From: Marivirga tractuosa DSM 4126
GTDB taxonomy: Bacteria; Bacteroidota; Bacteroidia; Cytophagales; Cyclobacteriaceae
Assembly (NCBI RefSeq): GCF_000183425.1
Contig: NC_014759.1
Span: 3,255,001 to 3,319,000 of the forward strand
Direction: 5' to 3'
Length of the DNA: 64,000 bases
Shown: positions 1 through 8,782 of the stretch, piece by piece
Numbering within the stretch: the stretch's first letter is position 1
Layout of the letters: every line of letters begins with the position of its first letter
Made by a program: the position numbers and the translations under genes
The notes under the pieces: model-generated
What the model saw: only the letters and a program-made list of their open reading frames with translations
What the model was told of the DNA's origin: nothing
Database searches by the model: none

Positions 1-2
1 TC

Positions 3-599
3 TTTTTATTTGAATATGCACTGGATACTCCCACATGGGTGAATAATGCGGTATTAGTTGCTTTAATAGTGCTTTACTTGGTGATTCTGCAATTTTTTCG
101 AAGTCCGAAATTCATTATTAATAAGGATGAGAAACACGTATTAGCGCCAGCCGATGGAAAAGTGGTGGTAATTGAAGACACCGAAGAGCAAGAATATTTT
201 AAGGGGAAAAGAAAACAGATTTCCATTTTCATGTCTCCTGTTAATGTGCATGTAAACCGCAGCCCAATTTCAGGTGTAGTTAAATTTTGTAAATACCATG
301 CAGGAAAATATTTAGTAGCTTGGCATCCAAAATCAAGTACTGAAAATGAAAGAACTACCATTGTGGTAGAAACTGCCAATGGTGTTGAAGTACTTTTCAG
401 ACAAATTGCCGGAGCTATGGCAAGAAGAATTAAATGGTATGTAAATGAGGGTGATATGGTGGAGCAAGGAGGAGAGTTCGGCTTTATCAAATTCGGTTCT
501 AGAGTAGATATATATTTACCTTTAGATTCGGAAGTAAAAGTTAACATTGGAGATAAAACCAAAGGAGGTAGAACTGTAATTGCAGAATTGAAATCCTAA
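3..599 (+). CDS. psd: Phosphatidylserine decarboxylase family protein (5' truncated by window edge)
   Basis: Pyruvoyl-dependent enzyme that decarboxylates phosphatidylserine to phosphatidylethanolamine at the inner membrane. The frame is open from base 3, so the true start lies before the window; a GTG at 39 falls inside the N-terminal hydrophobic segment and is probably not the start. Visible are a membrane segment (codons around 45-100), the HVLAPADGKV motif, and near the C-terminus the FGSR motif, whose Gly-Ser bond (Ser codon 498-500) is the expected self-cleavage site that makes the pyruvoyl group. The short form matches the archaeal/Bacteroidota-type PSD. The next gene begins 2 nt after the stop, suggesting co-transcription. 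Confidence 0.93.
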   Translation, partial: FLFEYALDTPTWVNNAVLVALIVLYLVILQFFRSPKFIINKDEKHVLAPADGKVVVIEDTEEQEYFKGKRKQISIFMSPVNVHVNRSPISGVVKFCKYHAGKYLVAWHPKSSTENERTTIVVETANGVEVLFRQIAGAMARRIKWYVNEGDMVEQGGEFGFIKFGSRVDIYLPLDSEVKVNIGDKTKGGRTVIAELKS

Positions 600-601
600 A
601 T

Positions 602-1054
602 TTGAAGACCAAAAAGACCATAGGCAGAATTGACAAACTCGATTTACCAGAGCTAGGGTTAGAAAAAGTTCAGGCTAAAATTGATACGGGGGCTTATACA
701 TCTGCAATCCACTGCTCTAAAATTCATATAGAAAAAGCTAAAGATGGCACCGATTTATTGGTTTATACAATAAGTGGAAAGCGTTTAGGTCAAGGAATGA
801 AAGCTAAAAAATTCAAAACAGCTGATTTCAAATTGAAGCGTATTAAAAGTTCTAATGGACAAGTACAGGAGCGCTATGTGGTGAAAACAAAAATTAAGAT
901 TTTCAATAAAATATATAATACAGAATTTTCCCTATCAGACCGTAGTCACATGAAAAACCCGATTTTATTGGGTAGGAAATTATTGAGTGGTAGATTTGTG
1001 GTGGACGTAACAGAAGAAAATCTTTCGTATCAGTATCATCAAAACGGTCGTTGA
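602..1054 (+). CDS. Retropepsin-like aspartic protease (RimK-associated, PF05618-type)
   Basis: 150-residue protein of the family annotated as putative ATP-dependent zinc protease or retropepsin-like endopeptidase. The diagnostic aspartic-protease triad DTGA is at residues 28-31, followed by the typical TSAIHC stretch, and a LLGR motif lies near the C-terminus. No ATG is available before the conserved N-terminus, so I take the TTG two bases after the psd stop as start; that implies translational coupling to psd. The family often sits beside rimK ATP-grasp ligases, but none is visible here. The substrate is unknown; family membership is fairly secure. Confidence 0.82.
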   Translation: MKTKKTIGRIDKLDLPELGLEKVQAKIDTGAYTSAIHCSKIHIEKAKDGTDLLVYTISGKRLGQGMKAKKFKTADFKLKRIKSSNGQVQERYVVKTKIKIFNKIYNTEFSLSDRSHMKNPILLGRKLLSGRFVVDVTEENLSYQYHQNGR

Positions 1055-1089
1055 CTGACTTTTTACTGAGGTCAAACTGAGCATTGATT

Positions 1090-1097
1090 TATTTTTG
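1090..1097 (+). promoter_or_regulatory. Candidate Bacteroidota -7 element for hemC
   Basis: TATTTTTG matches the Bacteroidota sigma-A -7 consensus TAnnTTTG and lies about 32 nt before the hemC start. I see no clear -33 TTG at the usual distance, so this is a weak call. Confidence 0.3.
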
Positions 1098-1129
1098 AAC
1101 CAAAGCACGAAATTTTTACAATTAATAAA

Positions 1130-2065
1130 ATGAATATTAGAATTGGCACCCGAGGCAGTAAGCTTGCATTATGGCAAGCCGAATATGTAAAGACTCGAAT
1201 TGAGAAAGCTGGACATACTGCTGAGATTAAAATCATTCAAACGAAAGGGGACAAAATTTTGGATGTAGCCATTTCCAAAATAGGGAGCAAGGGAGTTTTC
1301 ACTGAAGAAATTGAAGCCCAGCTAGAAGATGGAAATATTGATATTGCGGTGCATAGTGCCAAAGATATGCAATCTGAACTCCCTCAAGGCTTTGATTTAA
1401 TTGCTTTTACGGAAAGAGAAAAAGTCAATGATGTCTTGGTTTCCCATAAAGATTCTATAGATATTAATGATAAAGATAACCCTATTGTCATTGGAACATC
1501 TTCTACAAGAAGAATTGCCACTCTGAAGCATTTTTATCCTCATATCAAAACAGTGGATATCCGAGGAAATCTACAAACCAGAATCCGAAAAATGGAGGAA
1601 GGTTTGTGCGATGCTATTTTGCTTGCATATGCAGGAGTTCATAGAATGGAATATGATGATAAAATCAAATTAGAGCTGTCTACCCAAGAATTTATTCCTG
1701 CTGTTGGACAAGGTTCTGTTGCTATTGAGGTACATGAAAGTATAGAAGATGATAAAAAGCAGATGTTGAGATTTGCTCTAAACCATAGAAATACAGAATA
1801 CTGCCTGCGGGCAGAAAGAGCCTATTTACGTCATTTACAAGGAGGATGTAGCATTCCTGTTTTCGGATTAGCAACCTTAAATTCTAATTCAATTGAAATG
1901 GAAGCAGGAATAATCAGTTTAGATGGGCAAGAAAGAATTTCGATGAAGTTAACGGATGAAACTTCCCGAGCAGAAGAATTAGGGACATTAATAGCTCGTC
2001 AAATTTTGAAAAAAGGTGGCGACAAAGTTTTAAAAGAAATTAGAGAACAACTTTCAGAAGATTAA
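1130..2065 (+). CDS. hemC: Hydroxymethylbilane synthase (porphobilinogen deaminase)
   Basis: Cytoplasmic heme-pathway enzyme that joins four porphobilinogen units into hydroxymethylbilane. The 311-residue length is normal. It begins with the family's IRIGTRGSKLALWQA stretch, has HSAKD at 75-79 with the catalytic Asp, the STRR substrate-binding motif near 125-128, and GGCSIPV with Cys240, which attaches the dipyrromethane cofactor. The next gene starts 5 nt downstream and a third overlaps that one, so hemC probably leads a three-gene operon, although its partners have no obvious heme role. Confidence 0.97.
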   Translation: MNIRIGTRGSKLALWQAEYVKTRIEKAGHTAEIKIIQTKGDKILDVAISKIGSKGVFTEEIEAQLEDGNIDIAVHSAKDMQSELPQGFDLIAFTEREKVNDVLVSHKDSIDINDKDNPIVIGTSSTRRIATLKHFYPHIKTVDIRGNLQTRIRKMEEGLCDAILLAYAGVHRMEYDDKIKLELSTQEFIPAVGQGSVAIEVHESIEDDKKQMLRFALNHRNTEYCLRAERAYLRHLQGGCSIPVFGLATLNSNSIEMEAGIISLDGQERISMKLTDETSRAEELGTLIARQILKKGGDKVLKEIREQLSED

Positions 2066-2069
2066 AAAA

Positions 2070-2945
2070 ATGAAAAACAGAAACAGTTTAGTAGTAGCAT
2101 TTTCCTTACTAATAGTGATGGCTTCTTGCCAAACTTCAAAAGATTCAGTAGTTGTATTTCATACAAAATATGGTGATATGACAGCTATTCTTTACGAAGA
2201 AACCCCAAGACACAAAGAAAATTTTCTTGAGCTAGTAGAATCAGGTAAATATGATAGCACTATTTTTCATAGAGTAATTGAAAACTTTATGGTACAAGGC
2301 GGAGATGTGAACAAAAAAGAAGGAGTTGAAGATGAAGATAAAGTAAGTTATACTATTGATGAAGAGATTCATCCAGACTTTTGGCATGTGAAAGGAGCCT
2401 TAGCTGCAGCTCGTCAAGGAGATAATGTTAATCCTGAGAAAAAGTCTAGCGGCTCACAATTTTACATAGTTCATGGGCAAAAATTTACAGAACAAGATTT
2501 ACTTCAACTGCCAGAAGGAAGACTATATCAGCAAAAGCAAATGAAATTACGAGAGCTTTTGGGTATGAAAAAATATGCAAGTGTCAGAAATGAAGTGATT
2601 GAAATGCAAAAAGCCAAGGATATGGAAGGTTTGCAAAACTTCATGGAAACCATGGCAGATTCACTGGTGGAAAAGGAATTTGGTAAATTAGAACTGTACG
2701 AATATTCTGATGCTCAAATTGAAGATTATAAAACAATAGGAGGTGCGCCACACCTGGATGGAGAATATACTGTATTCGGAAAAATAGTAGAAGGCTTGAA
2801 TGTGGTGGATTCTATAGCCGCTGTAAGAACTGCTGCTGCTAATAAGCCAGTGAAGGATATCTTCATGACTGCAGAAATTGAAAAAATGTCAAAAAAGAAA
2901 ATTACCGAACAGTACGGTTACGAATATCCTAAAGAAGAAAAATGA
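2070..2945 (+). CDS. Cyclophilin-type peptidyl-prolyl isomerase lipoprotein
   Basis: 291-residue envelope lipoprotein with a signal peptide ending in the lipobox MASC (Cys20). The cyclophilin core is recognisable from FHTKYGDMT, then FHRVIENFMVQGGD, GSQFYIVHG, and near the end LDGEYTVFGKIVEGLNVVD. Between the FYIVHG strand and the final strands sits a helical, charged insert of roughly 70 residues, as in many Bacteroidota periplasmic cyclophilins. It probably assists folding of exported proteins by cis-trans prolyl isomerisation. It lies 4 nt after hemC and overlaps the following reductase gene by 4 nt (ATGA). Confidence 0.93.
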   Translation: MKNRNSLVVAFSLLIVMASCQTSKDSVVVFHTKYGDMTAILYEETPRHKENFLELVESGKYDSTIFHRVIENFMVQGGDVNKKEGVEDEDKVSYTIDEEIHPDFWHVKGALAAARQGDNVNPEKKSSGSQFYIVHGQKFTEQDLLQLPEGRLYQQKQMKLRELLGMKKYASVRNEVIEMQKAKDMEGLQNFMETMADSLVEKEFGKLELYEYSDAQIEDYKTIGGAPHLDGEYTVFGKIVEGLNVVDSIAAVRTAAANKPVKDIFMTAEIEKMSKKKITEQYGYEYPKEEK

Positions 2946-3838
2946 AAATATTAATTACAGGTTCTAACGGGTTATTGGGTCAAAAATTAGTCAAACTAAT
3001 CATTGCTAACGGAGGGCATGAATTAATCGCCACTGCCAGAGGTAAAAATCGACTGCCAAAAGAATCTGGTTATATTTTTGAAAGCCTAGACATTACCAGT
3101 GAACAGGAAGTTCGATCTGTGATAATGAATCATCGACCAGATGTCATCATTAATACAGCAGCCATGACTAATGTAGATCAATGTGAGACCGAACAAGAGG
3201 ATTGCTGGAAATTAAATGTAACGGCAGTAAAACACTTACTTAAGGCTTCGGAAGCTTGTAATGCTTTCTTTCTACAACTGTCCACAGATTTCATTTTTGA
3301 TGGAGAAGATGGTCCTTATACTGAAGAGGCAATAGCTAATCCTGTAAGCTATTATGGCGAAAGTAAATTAGCAGCTGAGCAATTGATCTTAGAAAGTAAA
3401 ATCGATTGGGCAATTGCAAGAACTGTATTGGTTTATGGAATTGCTCATGACATGAGCCGCTCTAATATCATTCTTTGGGTTAAGAAATCTCTGGAAGAAG
3501 GTAAAGATATTCAAGTTGTGGATGACCAATGGAGAACCCCAACTCTTGCAGAAGATTTGGCCAAAGGATGCTTGCTGATTGCTGAAAAGAAAGCGAAAGG
3601 AATTTATAATATTTCAGGGGATGATTTACTAACTCCCTATGAAATGGCAGTTAAAACAGCTGAATTTTTTAATTTGCCTCAAACTAGCATGACCAAATCG
3701 GACAGCACTAAGTTTAAACAGACTGCTAAACGCCCTCCTAAAACAGGTTTTATTTTAGATAAAGCTAAAAGAGATTTAGGCTTTAAACCTCATTCTTTTG
3801 AGGAGGGGATTCAGGTATTAGCCGAGCAGATTAAGTAG
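2942..3838 (+). CDS. SDR-family sugar nucleotide reductase (RmlD-like, dTDP-4-dehydrorhamnose reductase family)
   Basis: 298-residue extended short-chain dehydrogenase. The Rossmann motif GSNGLLG is at 7-13, the STDFIFDG motif near 114-121 resembles the STDYVFDG of RmlD, and the catalytic YxxxK is Tyr138/Lys142. The sequence fits the RmlD_sub_bind family, which reduces keto-sugar nucleotides, but there are no other rhamnose genes nearby, so the real substrate is uncertain. It starts within the stop of the cyclophilin gene (4-nt overlap), indicating translational coupling at the end of the hemC operon. Confidence 0.85.
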   Translation: MKILITGSNGLLGQKLVKLIIANGGHELIATARGKNRLPKESGYIFESLDITSEQEVRSVIMNHRPDVIINTAAMTNVDQCETEQEDCWKLNVTAVKHLLKASEACNAFFLQLSTDFIFDGEDGPYTEEAIANPVSYYGESKLAAEQLILESKIDWAIARTVLVYGIAHDMSRSNIILWVKKSLEEGKDIQVVDDQWRTPTLAEDLAKGCLLIAEKKAKGIYNISGDDLLTPYEMAVKTAEFFNLPQTSMTKSDSTKFKQTAKRPPKTGFILDKAKRDLGFKPHSFEEGIQVLAEQIK

Positions 3839-4027
3839 ATAATCTTCTGTTAATTGGAGATCAGTTAAATGCAGTTGAAATTGATCTTGCAAGAATCAAA
3901 ACTAAAATTCTCTAAGTATTTGTTTGTCGAAACAAAATAAGGCTTAGTGGAAAATAAGCTATATTTATCTAATTGGGTTAAACATTAAGCTTGAACAAAG
4001 CATCTATCAGTTGAAAAAAATAGTAAG

Positions 4028-4246
4028 ATGCTTATGCCAACTTTTAGTATTGTTTATAAAGATGACACCACTCAAGACTTTGAAGCAGATAGCAAGGAAT
4101 CTTTGATCCGAGATTTTAGCATTAATGATGCTACTGCTTTCCAAAATGATGTGAAAGAAATCCACTGGAAAGACCATCAACATCAGTTTGTTGAAGAGAT
4201 TTCCAGTGGAAAAGTGATAAAAAGGCCTATAGTTATTGAGAAATAA
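4028..4246 (+). CDS. Small hypothetical protein, 72 aa
   Basis: I do not recognise this protein. It is acidic and soluble with no signal peptide or membrane segment. The pattern (FSIVYKDDTTQDFEAD, then a short helix, then EIHWKDHQHQFVEEI) suggests a small alternating beta-strand fold. Two in-frame starts exist, at 4028 and 4034; the second would give MPTFSIVY and looks equally good. It stands alone after a 189-nt gap and ends only 14 nt before the convergent secreted-protein gene. Codon use resembles its neighbours, so I consider it a real gene. Confidence 0.6.
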   Translation: MLMPTFSIVYKDDTTQDFEADSKESLIRDFSINDATAFQNDVKEIHWKDHQHQFVEEISSGKVIKRPIVIEK

Positions 4247-4260
4247 AATCTATGAATGGT

Positions 4261-5862
4261 TTACTTTACATAAACTAATTTTATCCCTTCATATTTATTT
4301 TCCAATACTAATTGATTTGCTGTGACTTTTGATATGGCAAATTTCTCAATGGTTTTACTTCCTCCAGAATGATACTGAACTAAAACAAAATCTATTTCCT
4401 TTTCTTTTGGATTTCGACTTTGCTCATCAAAATACTTCCATTCTGCGTAATTGATATTATGCATTTTTCGATAACCGCCTTGATAAAATAGACTGCCATC
4501 AGACATCAACGTAATTTTAATAGGTTTTCCTTCTAATTTACCTTTTTCGTAATTACTTGTTTGGTCAATTCCATCCTTGAAATACTCTGAAAAAACCCAT
4601 GTGTCAACAACAGCTGAAAACTCACTTGGAATATTGGCAGGAGCCTCTTCGTTGGCGGCAGGTTCCGTTGCAGCGCTAAGGTTTTTCTGTACCCTGTCTA
4701 CTTCTTCGAATATATATTTTATCTTGTTAGGAAAATTTTCTTCGTACCAAAGGTTATACTCCCTGATAATGGCATCTAGGTCTCTAGCCCTATACCCGTC
4801 TTCTTTATCCAGAATTTTTTGAGCCATTTCCTTATTTTCCTTTACCAATTGGCTCATTTTAGTCTTGAAATTAAGGCTAAGTGAAATGGTGCTTTCAGGG
4901 CTTAATCCCGTCTTTTGAATTAAATCGGTGGTGAGGTAATTTCCTGTTTTATCTCTGGCTACCCTGCCAAGTTTATTTATCGCTCCTTCTACTAATAGTA
5001 TATCCCAAAACTCACCTGTAAATACAAATAATTGACCACCAACATAAAAGGCTTCCGCTGCATTGGGTTTGTTTAGTGTGGTCTTGGATCTATCAATATC
5101 TACTTTTAGTGGTATATTATTATTCTGAAGCAGTTCTGGTGCCTCATACAGAATTTTTAGATTTTGCTTGATGTAATTTTTATCAACAATGTAACCATCA
5201 AGATACTGTCCAATCAAATCCATATTATAAAATACGGTATGGGCTTGAGTACCTTTCATGATAAATTTCTGTCCTTGGTAAGCAAATTCATTTACTCCTT
5301 GCTGGGCTTCATTTTGTTTTTGATCCAATTCAGTAATTTTTCCAAGTAATCCGCCTGATGGTTTTTCTTTCCTTGCATTATTTTTATCCATCATTTCTTG
5401 AACGCCCTCTCCAGACAGTTCTATGGCATCACCAAGCACCCATGTTCGATTGGTTTGTATGCAATTTTTCAGAGTCAGGTCTATTTTATCCCCCTTAAAT
5501 TCACAATGCAATATGATATCAGCCACTTTTATAGGCTTTTCTTTTATTATTTTCAGCTCCGTTTCATCAAGTTTTCTATAGATGCCATTTTCATTAAGAA
5601 AATCTACATCTGCCTTTAAATGCTTGTTGTTAGCTTCAACTTGCGCTTTAAGTGCCTCAATATCCTGGCCGGTCTTTTCGTGAATATATTGAATGGCTTC
5701 TTCATCAGGACTGCCTTTTGTGACATCATTCAGCATGTATTTAATCACTTTCTTGGCAAAACGTTCATGATCATGGGTCTTTTCCGGTTTTTGAGCATTA
5801 ACACTCATCGAACTCATAAAAATGAAAAGAAATAGGGACGGAATTAAAGCTTTGTACCTCAT
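4261..5862 (-). CDS. Large secreted protein of unknown function, 533 aa
   Basis: Not a family I can name. A clear signal peptide (MRYKALIPSLFLFIFMSSM, ending VNAQ) sends it across the inner membrane; there is no lipobox. The mature part begins with a charged helical region, followed by a mixed alpha/beta middle part and, after a low-complexity Ala/Pro/Glu linker near residues 395-410, a C-terminal domain that reads like a small beta-barrel or lipocalin-type fold (VDTWVFSEYF, GSLFYQGGYRKMHN, LVLENKYEGIKLVYVK). The promoter region carries two identical 14-bp repeats 20 bp apart, shared with two other promoters of this island, so regulation by the nearby LytTR system is plausible. Confidence 0.75.
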   Translation of the reverse strand: MRYKALIPSLFLFIFMSSMSVNAQKPEKTHDHERFAKKVIKYMLNDVTKGSPDEEAIQYIHEKTGQDIEALKAQVEANNKHLKADVDFLNENGIYRKLDETELKIIKEKPIKVADIILHCEFKGDKIDLTLKNCIQTNRTWVLGDAIELSGEGVQEMMDKNNARKEKPSGGLLGKITELDQKQNEAQQGVNEFAYQGQKFIMKGTQAHTVFYNMDLIGQYLDGYIVDKNYIKQNLKILYEAPELLQNNNIPLKVDIDRSKTTLNKPNAAEAFYVGGQLFVFTGEFWDILLVEGAINKLGRVARDKTGNYLTTDLIQKTGLSPESTISLSLNFKTKMSQLVKENKEMAQKILDKEDGYRARDLDAIIREYNLWYEENFPNKIKYIFEEVDRVQKNLSAATEPAANEEAPANIPSEFSAVVDTWVFSEYFKDGIDQTSNYEKGKLEGKPIKITLMSDGSLFYQGGYRKMHNINYAEWKYFDEQSRNPKEKEIDFVLVQYHSGGSKTIEKFAISKVTANQLVLENKYEGIKLVYVK

Positions 5863-5925
5863 AATAGTTTGGTTTTAAATTCTAGTAATAAGGTAGAACT
5901 TTTACCCGTGATAGCTTTTAAATAC

Positions 5926-5957
5926 TTTGTAAACAACAGAATTTCTTTGTAAACAAC
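5926..5957 (-). promoter_or_regulatory. Tandem operator-like motif A (candidate LytTR site)
   Basis: On the + strand TTTGTAAACAAC occurs at 5926-5937 and again at 5946-5957, exactly 20 bp apart; the identity extends to 14 bp (5925-5938 and 5945-5958). A third weaker half TTTGTAAATAAT follows at 5961. Read toward the minus-strand gene starting at 5862, the halves are GTTGTTTACAAA. The nearest half ends 63 nt before that start. The same architecture recurs at 7917 and 12553. Confidence 0.6.
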
Positions 5958-6106
5958 AATTTTGTAAATAATGTGGATTCACTTTATCAAAGTTTTATTT
6001 GAGATAAAGCTGTCACTTGCAAAAAATATCTGTCGTTAGTAAAGAAAAGTTAATTGATATCATTATGAATTGCTAGCTTAAGAACTGTATCCAATCAAAT
6101 ACCAAT

Positions 6107-7132
6107 ATGAAAACTAGACACATTTTTAATTTTAATTCATTTTTAAAATTTAGTTTCATCATTTTCTCTCTTTTAGTTTTATCCAATTATTTATATGCGC
6201 AACAAAAGAGTCTTTTGATAGAAGGAAACAATATTTGGGTTCGTGATAGGCCCGGTACCGGAGAAGTAGTAATGAAACTCAATGACGGGGATAGTTGTGG
6301 ATTTGATTTCCCTAGGCAGTTTGAAATTATTAGAGGTACGCCTCATTATTGGTACCCAATTCAATACAAAGGCCAGTATGGTTATGTGTTTGGGTCTCAA
6401 ACCAATCAAGAGTTTACAGACTTACCATTAAAATCGGCAAATCCTGAGGAACTTTGGGAGCGATTTAAAAACCACTACTTGACCCAAGCTAAAAAGCAAA
6501 AAGAAGAATGGGATGACTTTGATTACGAATTTGAGGATAGGGGGAGTTCATTTCAATACAATTTTGTCGAAGACGGACCAAGTGATCTTCTTTTTTCTTT
6601 AGACACTATTGTAAATAGAGAGATTATCATTATTAAGCAGGAGGGAAAGATTGCAGGGGCGGCTGGTTTTGCAAATAGCTTTAAAAGTTTTGTTGGTTTG
6701 TACAGAAACGGAAATTATGAACTTTATCCAGATTTTAAGCAGTCATTTCAGGGAGTGCTTAAACATCTGATTCCCATAAATGAGAATGAATATTTAATGG
6801 CATCCTTTTATGATTCTGGAGATGGAATAGCGATGTTCAGAACCAGTTATTTTGAGGTATACTATATCAATACAAAAGACCATACAATACGATTGATAGC
6901 TAATGAATTAGGAAAAGCTATTGATGGTGTTTATGTGGAAGATGTGAAAGTAGAAAATCTCTTCAACACAAAAGTGGATATGAAGTACAAAAATGGAGAT
7001 AAACATTTCACACTTATTGAACATAGGGCTAAAAAAACAGATGAATATTTAGGATTTGAACCCCATGATATCTTAAAGACAAAATATAAATGGAATGTTC
7101 GTCAATTTACCTTAGAAAAGCTCAGTGATTAA
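6107..7132 (+). CDS. Secreted bacterial SH3-domain protein, 341 aa
   Basis: Exported protein with an N-terminal signal peptide ending near LYAQQ. Residues about 34-100 look like an SH3b domain: NNIWVRDRPGTGEVVMKLNDGDSC is the classic ligand-of-cell-wall-type strand order, followed by WYPIQYKGQYGYVFG. The remaining 240 residues are unassigned and beta-rich. Such SH3b modules often bind peptidoglycan or peptides in the periplasm. The gene is divergent from the 533-residue secreted protein, sharing a 244-nt intergenic region that contains operator-like motif A. Its exact function is unknown. Confidence 0.75.
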   Translation: MKTRHIFNFNSFLKFSFIIFSLLVLSNYLYAQQKSLLIEGNNIWVRDRPGTGEVVMKLNDGDSCGFDFPRQFEIIRGTPHYWYPIQYKGQYGYVFGSQTNQEFTDLPLKSANPEELWERFKNHYLTQAKKQKEEWDDFDYEFEDRGSSFQYNFVEDGPSDLLFSLDTIVNREIIIIKQEGKIAGAAGFANSFKSFVGLYRNGNYELYPDFKQSFQGVLKHLIPINENEYLMASFYDSGDGIAMFRTSYFEVYYINTKDHTIRLIANELGKAIDGVYVEDVKVENLFNTKVDMKYKNGDKHFTLIEHRAKKTDEYLGFEPHDILKTKYKWNVRQFTLEKLSD

Positions 7133-7274
7133 AAGTCATCAAGTGGTTTTTTAAAAAAAATAAACGCAAAGTTGGAACCATTTGAGTTAAAAGATATACC
7201 CATTGATCTTTCAAGTAGTATTATTATATATGAAAATTTTGCAGCCGCTAGCTTCCTTTTTTGGTCAACAGATT

Positions 7275-7796
7275 TTACTTTTCCAAGATTTGTCCTGATT
7301 CGGCTATTGAATAATTGTAAACTGTCGAGTCTTTTAAACTGCCCTTCTCATAAATACCTTCTTCACTTTCCACCAATTTATATTCATAATCAATCAAGTC
7401 AAAAGTAGAATCTGAAAGCCATTTGATAGTCATAGGGTCAACACCTTCTGTTTCTTTTCCGGTTTCAATGGTTGATAGTAATTCTCCGTTTTCCTTTGAG
7501 AAGCTTTTAATAAAGTGCTTTCTAACAAAAGTTCCATTGTCCGTTGTCTTTACAATAACAAAATCATTGGTTTCTTTAATTGTCATTAGATCAACGGATG
7601 GATCGTTTTTGACGACTTCAGCTTTGTCCATATCAAAATAAATAGCCTCATAAGGCTTACTTGCTGATTCCTCTGTAATTTCTTCCTGTTCTACTTTTTC
7701 TATTTGCTCGTCAGCAGAGTTTTCAGCTGTTTTTGTGTCTTGGCCACATGACCATGACACCAAAACTGCAATTGGGATCAATATTATCTTTTTCAT
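7275..7796 (-). CDS. Hypothetical lipoprotein, 173 aa
   Basis: Short signal peptide with lipobox WSCGQ (Cys17), then an acidic Glu/Ala-rich linker (TAENSADEQIEKVEQEE) and a beta-rich domain of about 120 residues containing KPYEAIYFDMDKAEV and VDPMTIKWLSDSTFDLIDYE. I do not recognise the domain. The protein is expected at the inner leaflet of the outer membrane or periplasmic face. Its upstream region, shared with the divergent VanW-like gene, holds operator-like motif B 120 nt before this start, in the same orientation relative to the gene as motifs A and C. Confidence 0.72.
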   Translation of the reverse strand: MKKIILIPIAVLVSWSCGQDTKTAENSADEQIEKVEQEEITEESASKPYEAIYFDMDKAEVVKNDPSVDLMTIKETNDFVIVKTTDNGTFVRKHFIKSFSKENGELLSTIETGKETEGVDPMTIKWLSDSTFDLIDYEYKLVESEEGIYEKGSLKDSTVYNYSIAESGQILEK

Positions 7797-7916
7797 AATT
7801 GAGAGTTTACATCAATCACCACTTTTCAAGTGTATTTAATTGAGTACAAAAATTTTTCATTTTTGATTACTATGCCTATTCAAATTAGCTAAATTTATGT
7901 TAGCAACTAAATTATA

Positions 7917-7948
7917 TTTGTAAACAACTGATTTACTTTATAAACTAC
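7917..7948 (-). promoter_or_regulatory. Tandem operator-like motif B (candidate LytTR site)
   Basis: TTTGTAAACAAC at 7917-7928 and TTTATAAACTAC at 7937-7948, again with starts exactly 20 bp apart. It lies in the divergent region between the 173-residue lipoprotein (start 7796, 120 nt away) and the VanW-like gene (start 7973, 24 nt away). The motif orientation matches the minus-strand gene, but proximity would also permit repression of the VanW-like gene. Confidence 0.55.
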
Positions 7949-7972
7949 ACCAAAAATTACTTTTTTCAAAAA

Positions 7973-8782
7973 ATGAATGTCCCACAACCCATAATTCGCT
8001 CTAAACTCAGAAGAAAACTTGGAAAAGAGTTTTACATTTTGAAGCGTAAATGGGATTGGATGAAAAAATCTCAGTCATTTGCCAAAACCCAAATTCCGGA
8101 GCTCCTTCCAGAAGTAGTTTTTAGCCATAAATCCTTTTTGTTGCGGCCTTTAAAGGATGTGGATATGCAATTGCAAATCAATAAAATCACCAATTTGGAA
8201 TTGGCGAATGAGCGAATTAGTAAAATCGTTATTCCTCCGGGGAAGACTTTTTCATTTTGGTATTTGGTAGGAAAACCCAGCTCGACTAAAGGCTACTTGC
8301 CAGGATTAATATTAAACCAAGGAAGAATTGAATCAGGTGTTGGTGGAGGGCTCTGCCAATTGGGCAATCTTTTGTTTTGGATGATTATGCATTCCCCATT
8401 GGAAGTAACAGAGCGCTATCGGCACGGCTTTGATGTTTTTCCCGATGTGAATAGGAAAATACCCTTCGGTGCAGGAGCTACTTTAGCCTATAATTACATC
8501 GATTTTCAATTTAGAAATACCACTGATATTAACTTTCAGTTGGAATTATATCTTACTAAAGAATACCTTAATGGCAACTTAAGGGCAGATAAGCCACTTC
8601 AATACAATTATGAATTATATGAGGCGGACCATCTTATCCAACACCAAAGTTGGGGCGGTTATACACGGCACAATCGGTTGGTGAAAAAAGTGACAGATAA
8701 AGAAAGCAAAGAATTAATTGAAGAAAACCTAAAGGTAGAAAATAATGCCATTATGATGTATGAGCCCTTTTTGGAAGCTTAA
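7973..8782 (+). CDS. VanW-like family protein
   Basis: 269-residue protein with the VanW core: VIPPGKTFSFW near 84-94, then GYLPGLILNQGRIESGVGGGLCQLGNLLFW, the hallmark G-G-G-x-CQ segment, and a following ERYRHGFDVFPD region with conserved His. No signal peptide is evident. VanW is an accessory gene of some vancomycin-resistance clusters with unknown biochemistry, and homologues are common outside resistance loci. It ends with a 4-nt tail-to-tail overlap with the GT-C-like gene. A VanX-type dipeptidase lies 1.4 kb away, so a peptidoglycan-related role is a reasonable inference. Confidence 0.85.
   Translation: MNVPQPIIRSKLRRKLGKEFYILKRKWDWMKKSQSFAKTQIPELLPEVVFSHKSFLLRPLKDVDMQLQINKITNLELANERISKIVIPPGKTFSFWYLVGKPSSTKGYLPGLILNQGRIESGVGGGLCQLGNLLFWMIMHSPLEVTERYRHGFDVFPDVNRKIPFGAGATLAYNYIDFQFRNTTDINFQLELYLTKEYLNGNLRADKPLQYNYELYEADHLIQHQSWGGYTRHNRLVKKVTDKESKELIEENLKVENNAIMMYEPFLEA

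Noticed and set aside
74..562. 162-codon open frame antisense to psd
   Set aside because: It lies wholly opposite a well-supported enzyme gene, has no family features, and its composition is what the complement of that gene gives.
5925..5958. Tandem 14-bp repeats considered as a CRISPR remnant
   Set aside because: Only two to three short repeats with 6-nt gaps, AT-rich, no cas genes; the same motif recurs at other promoters, which fits operators better.
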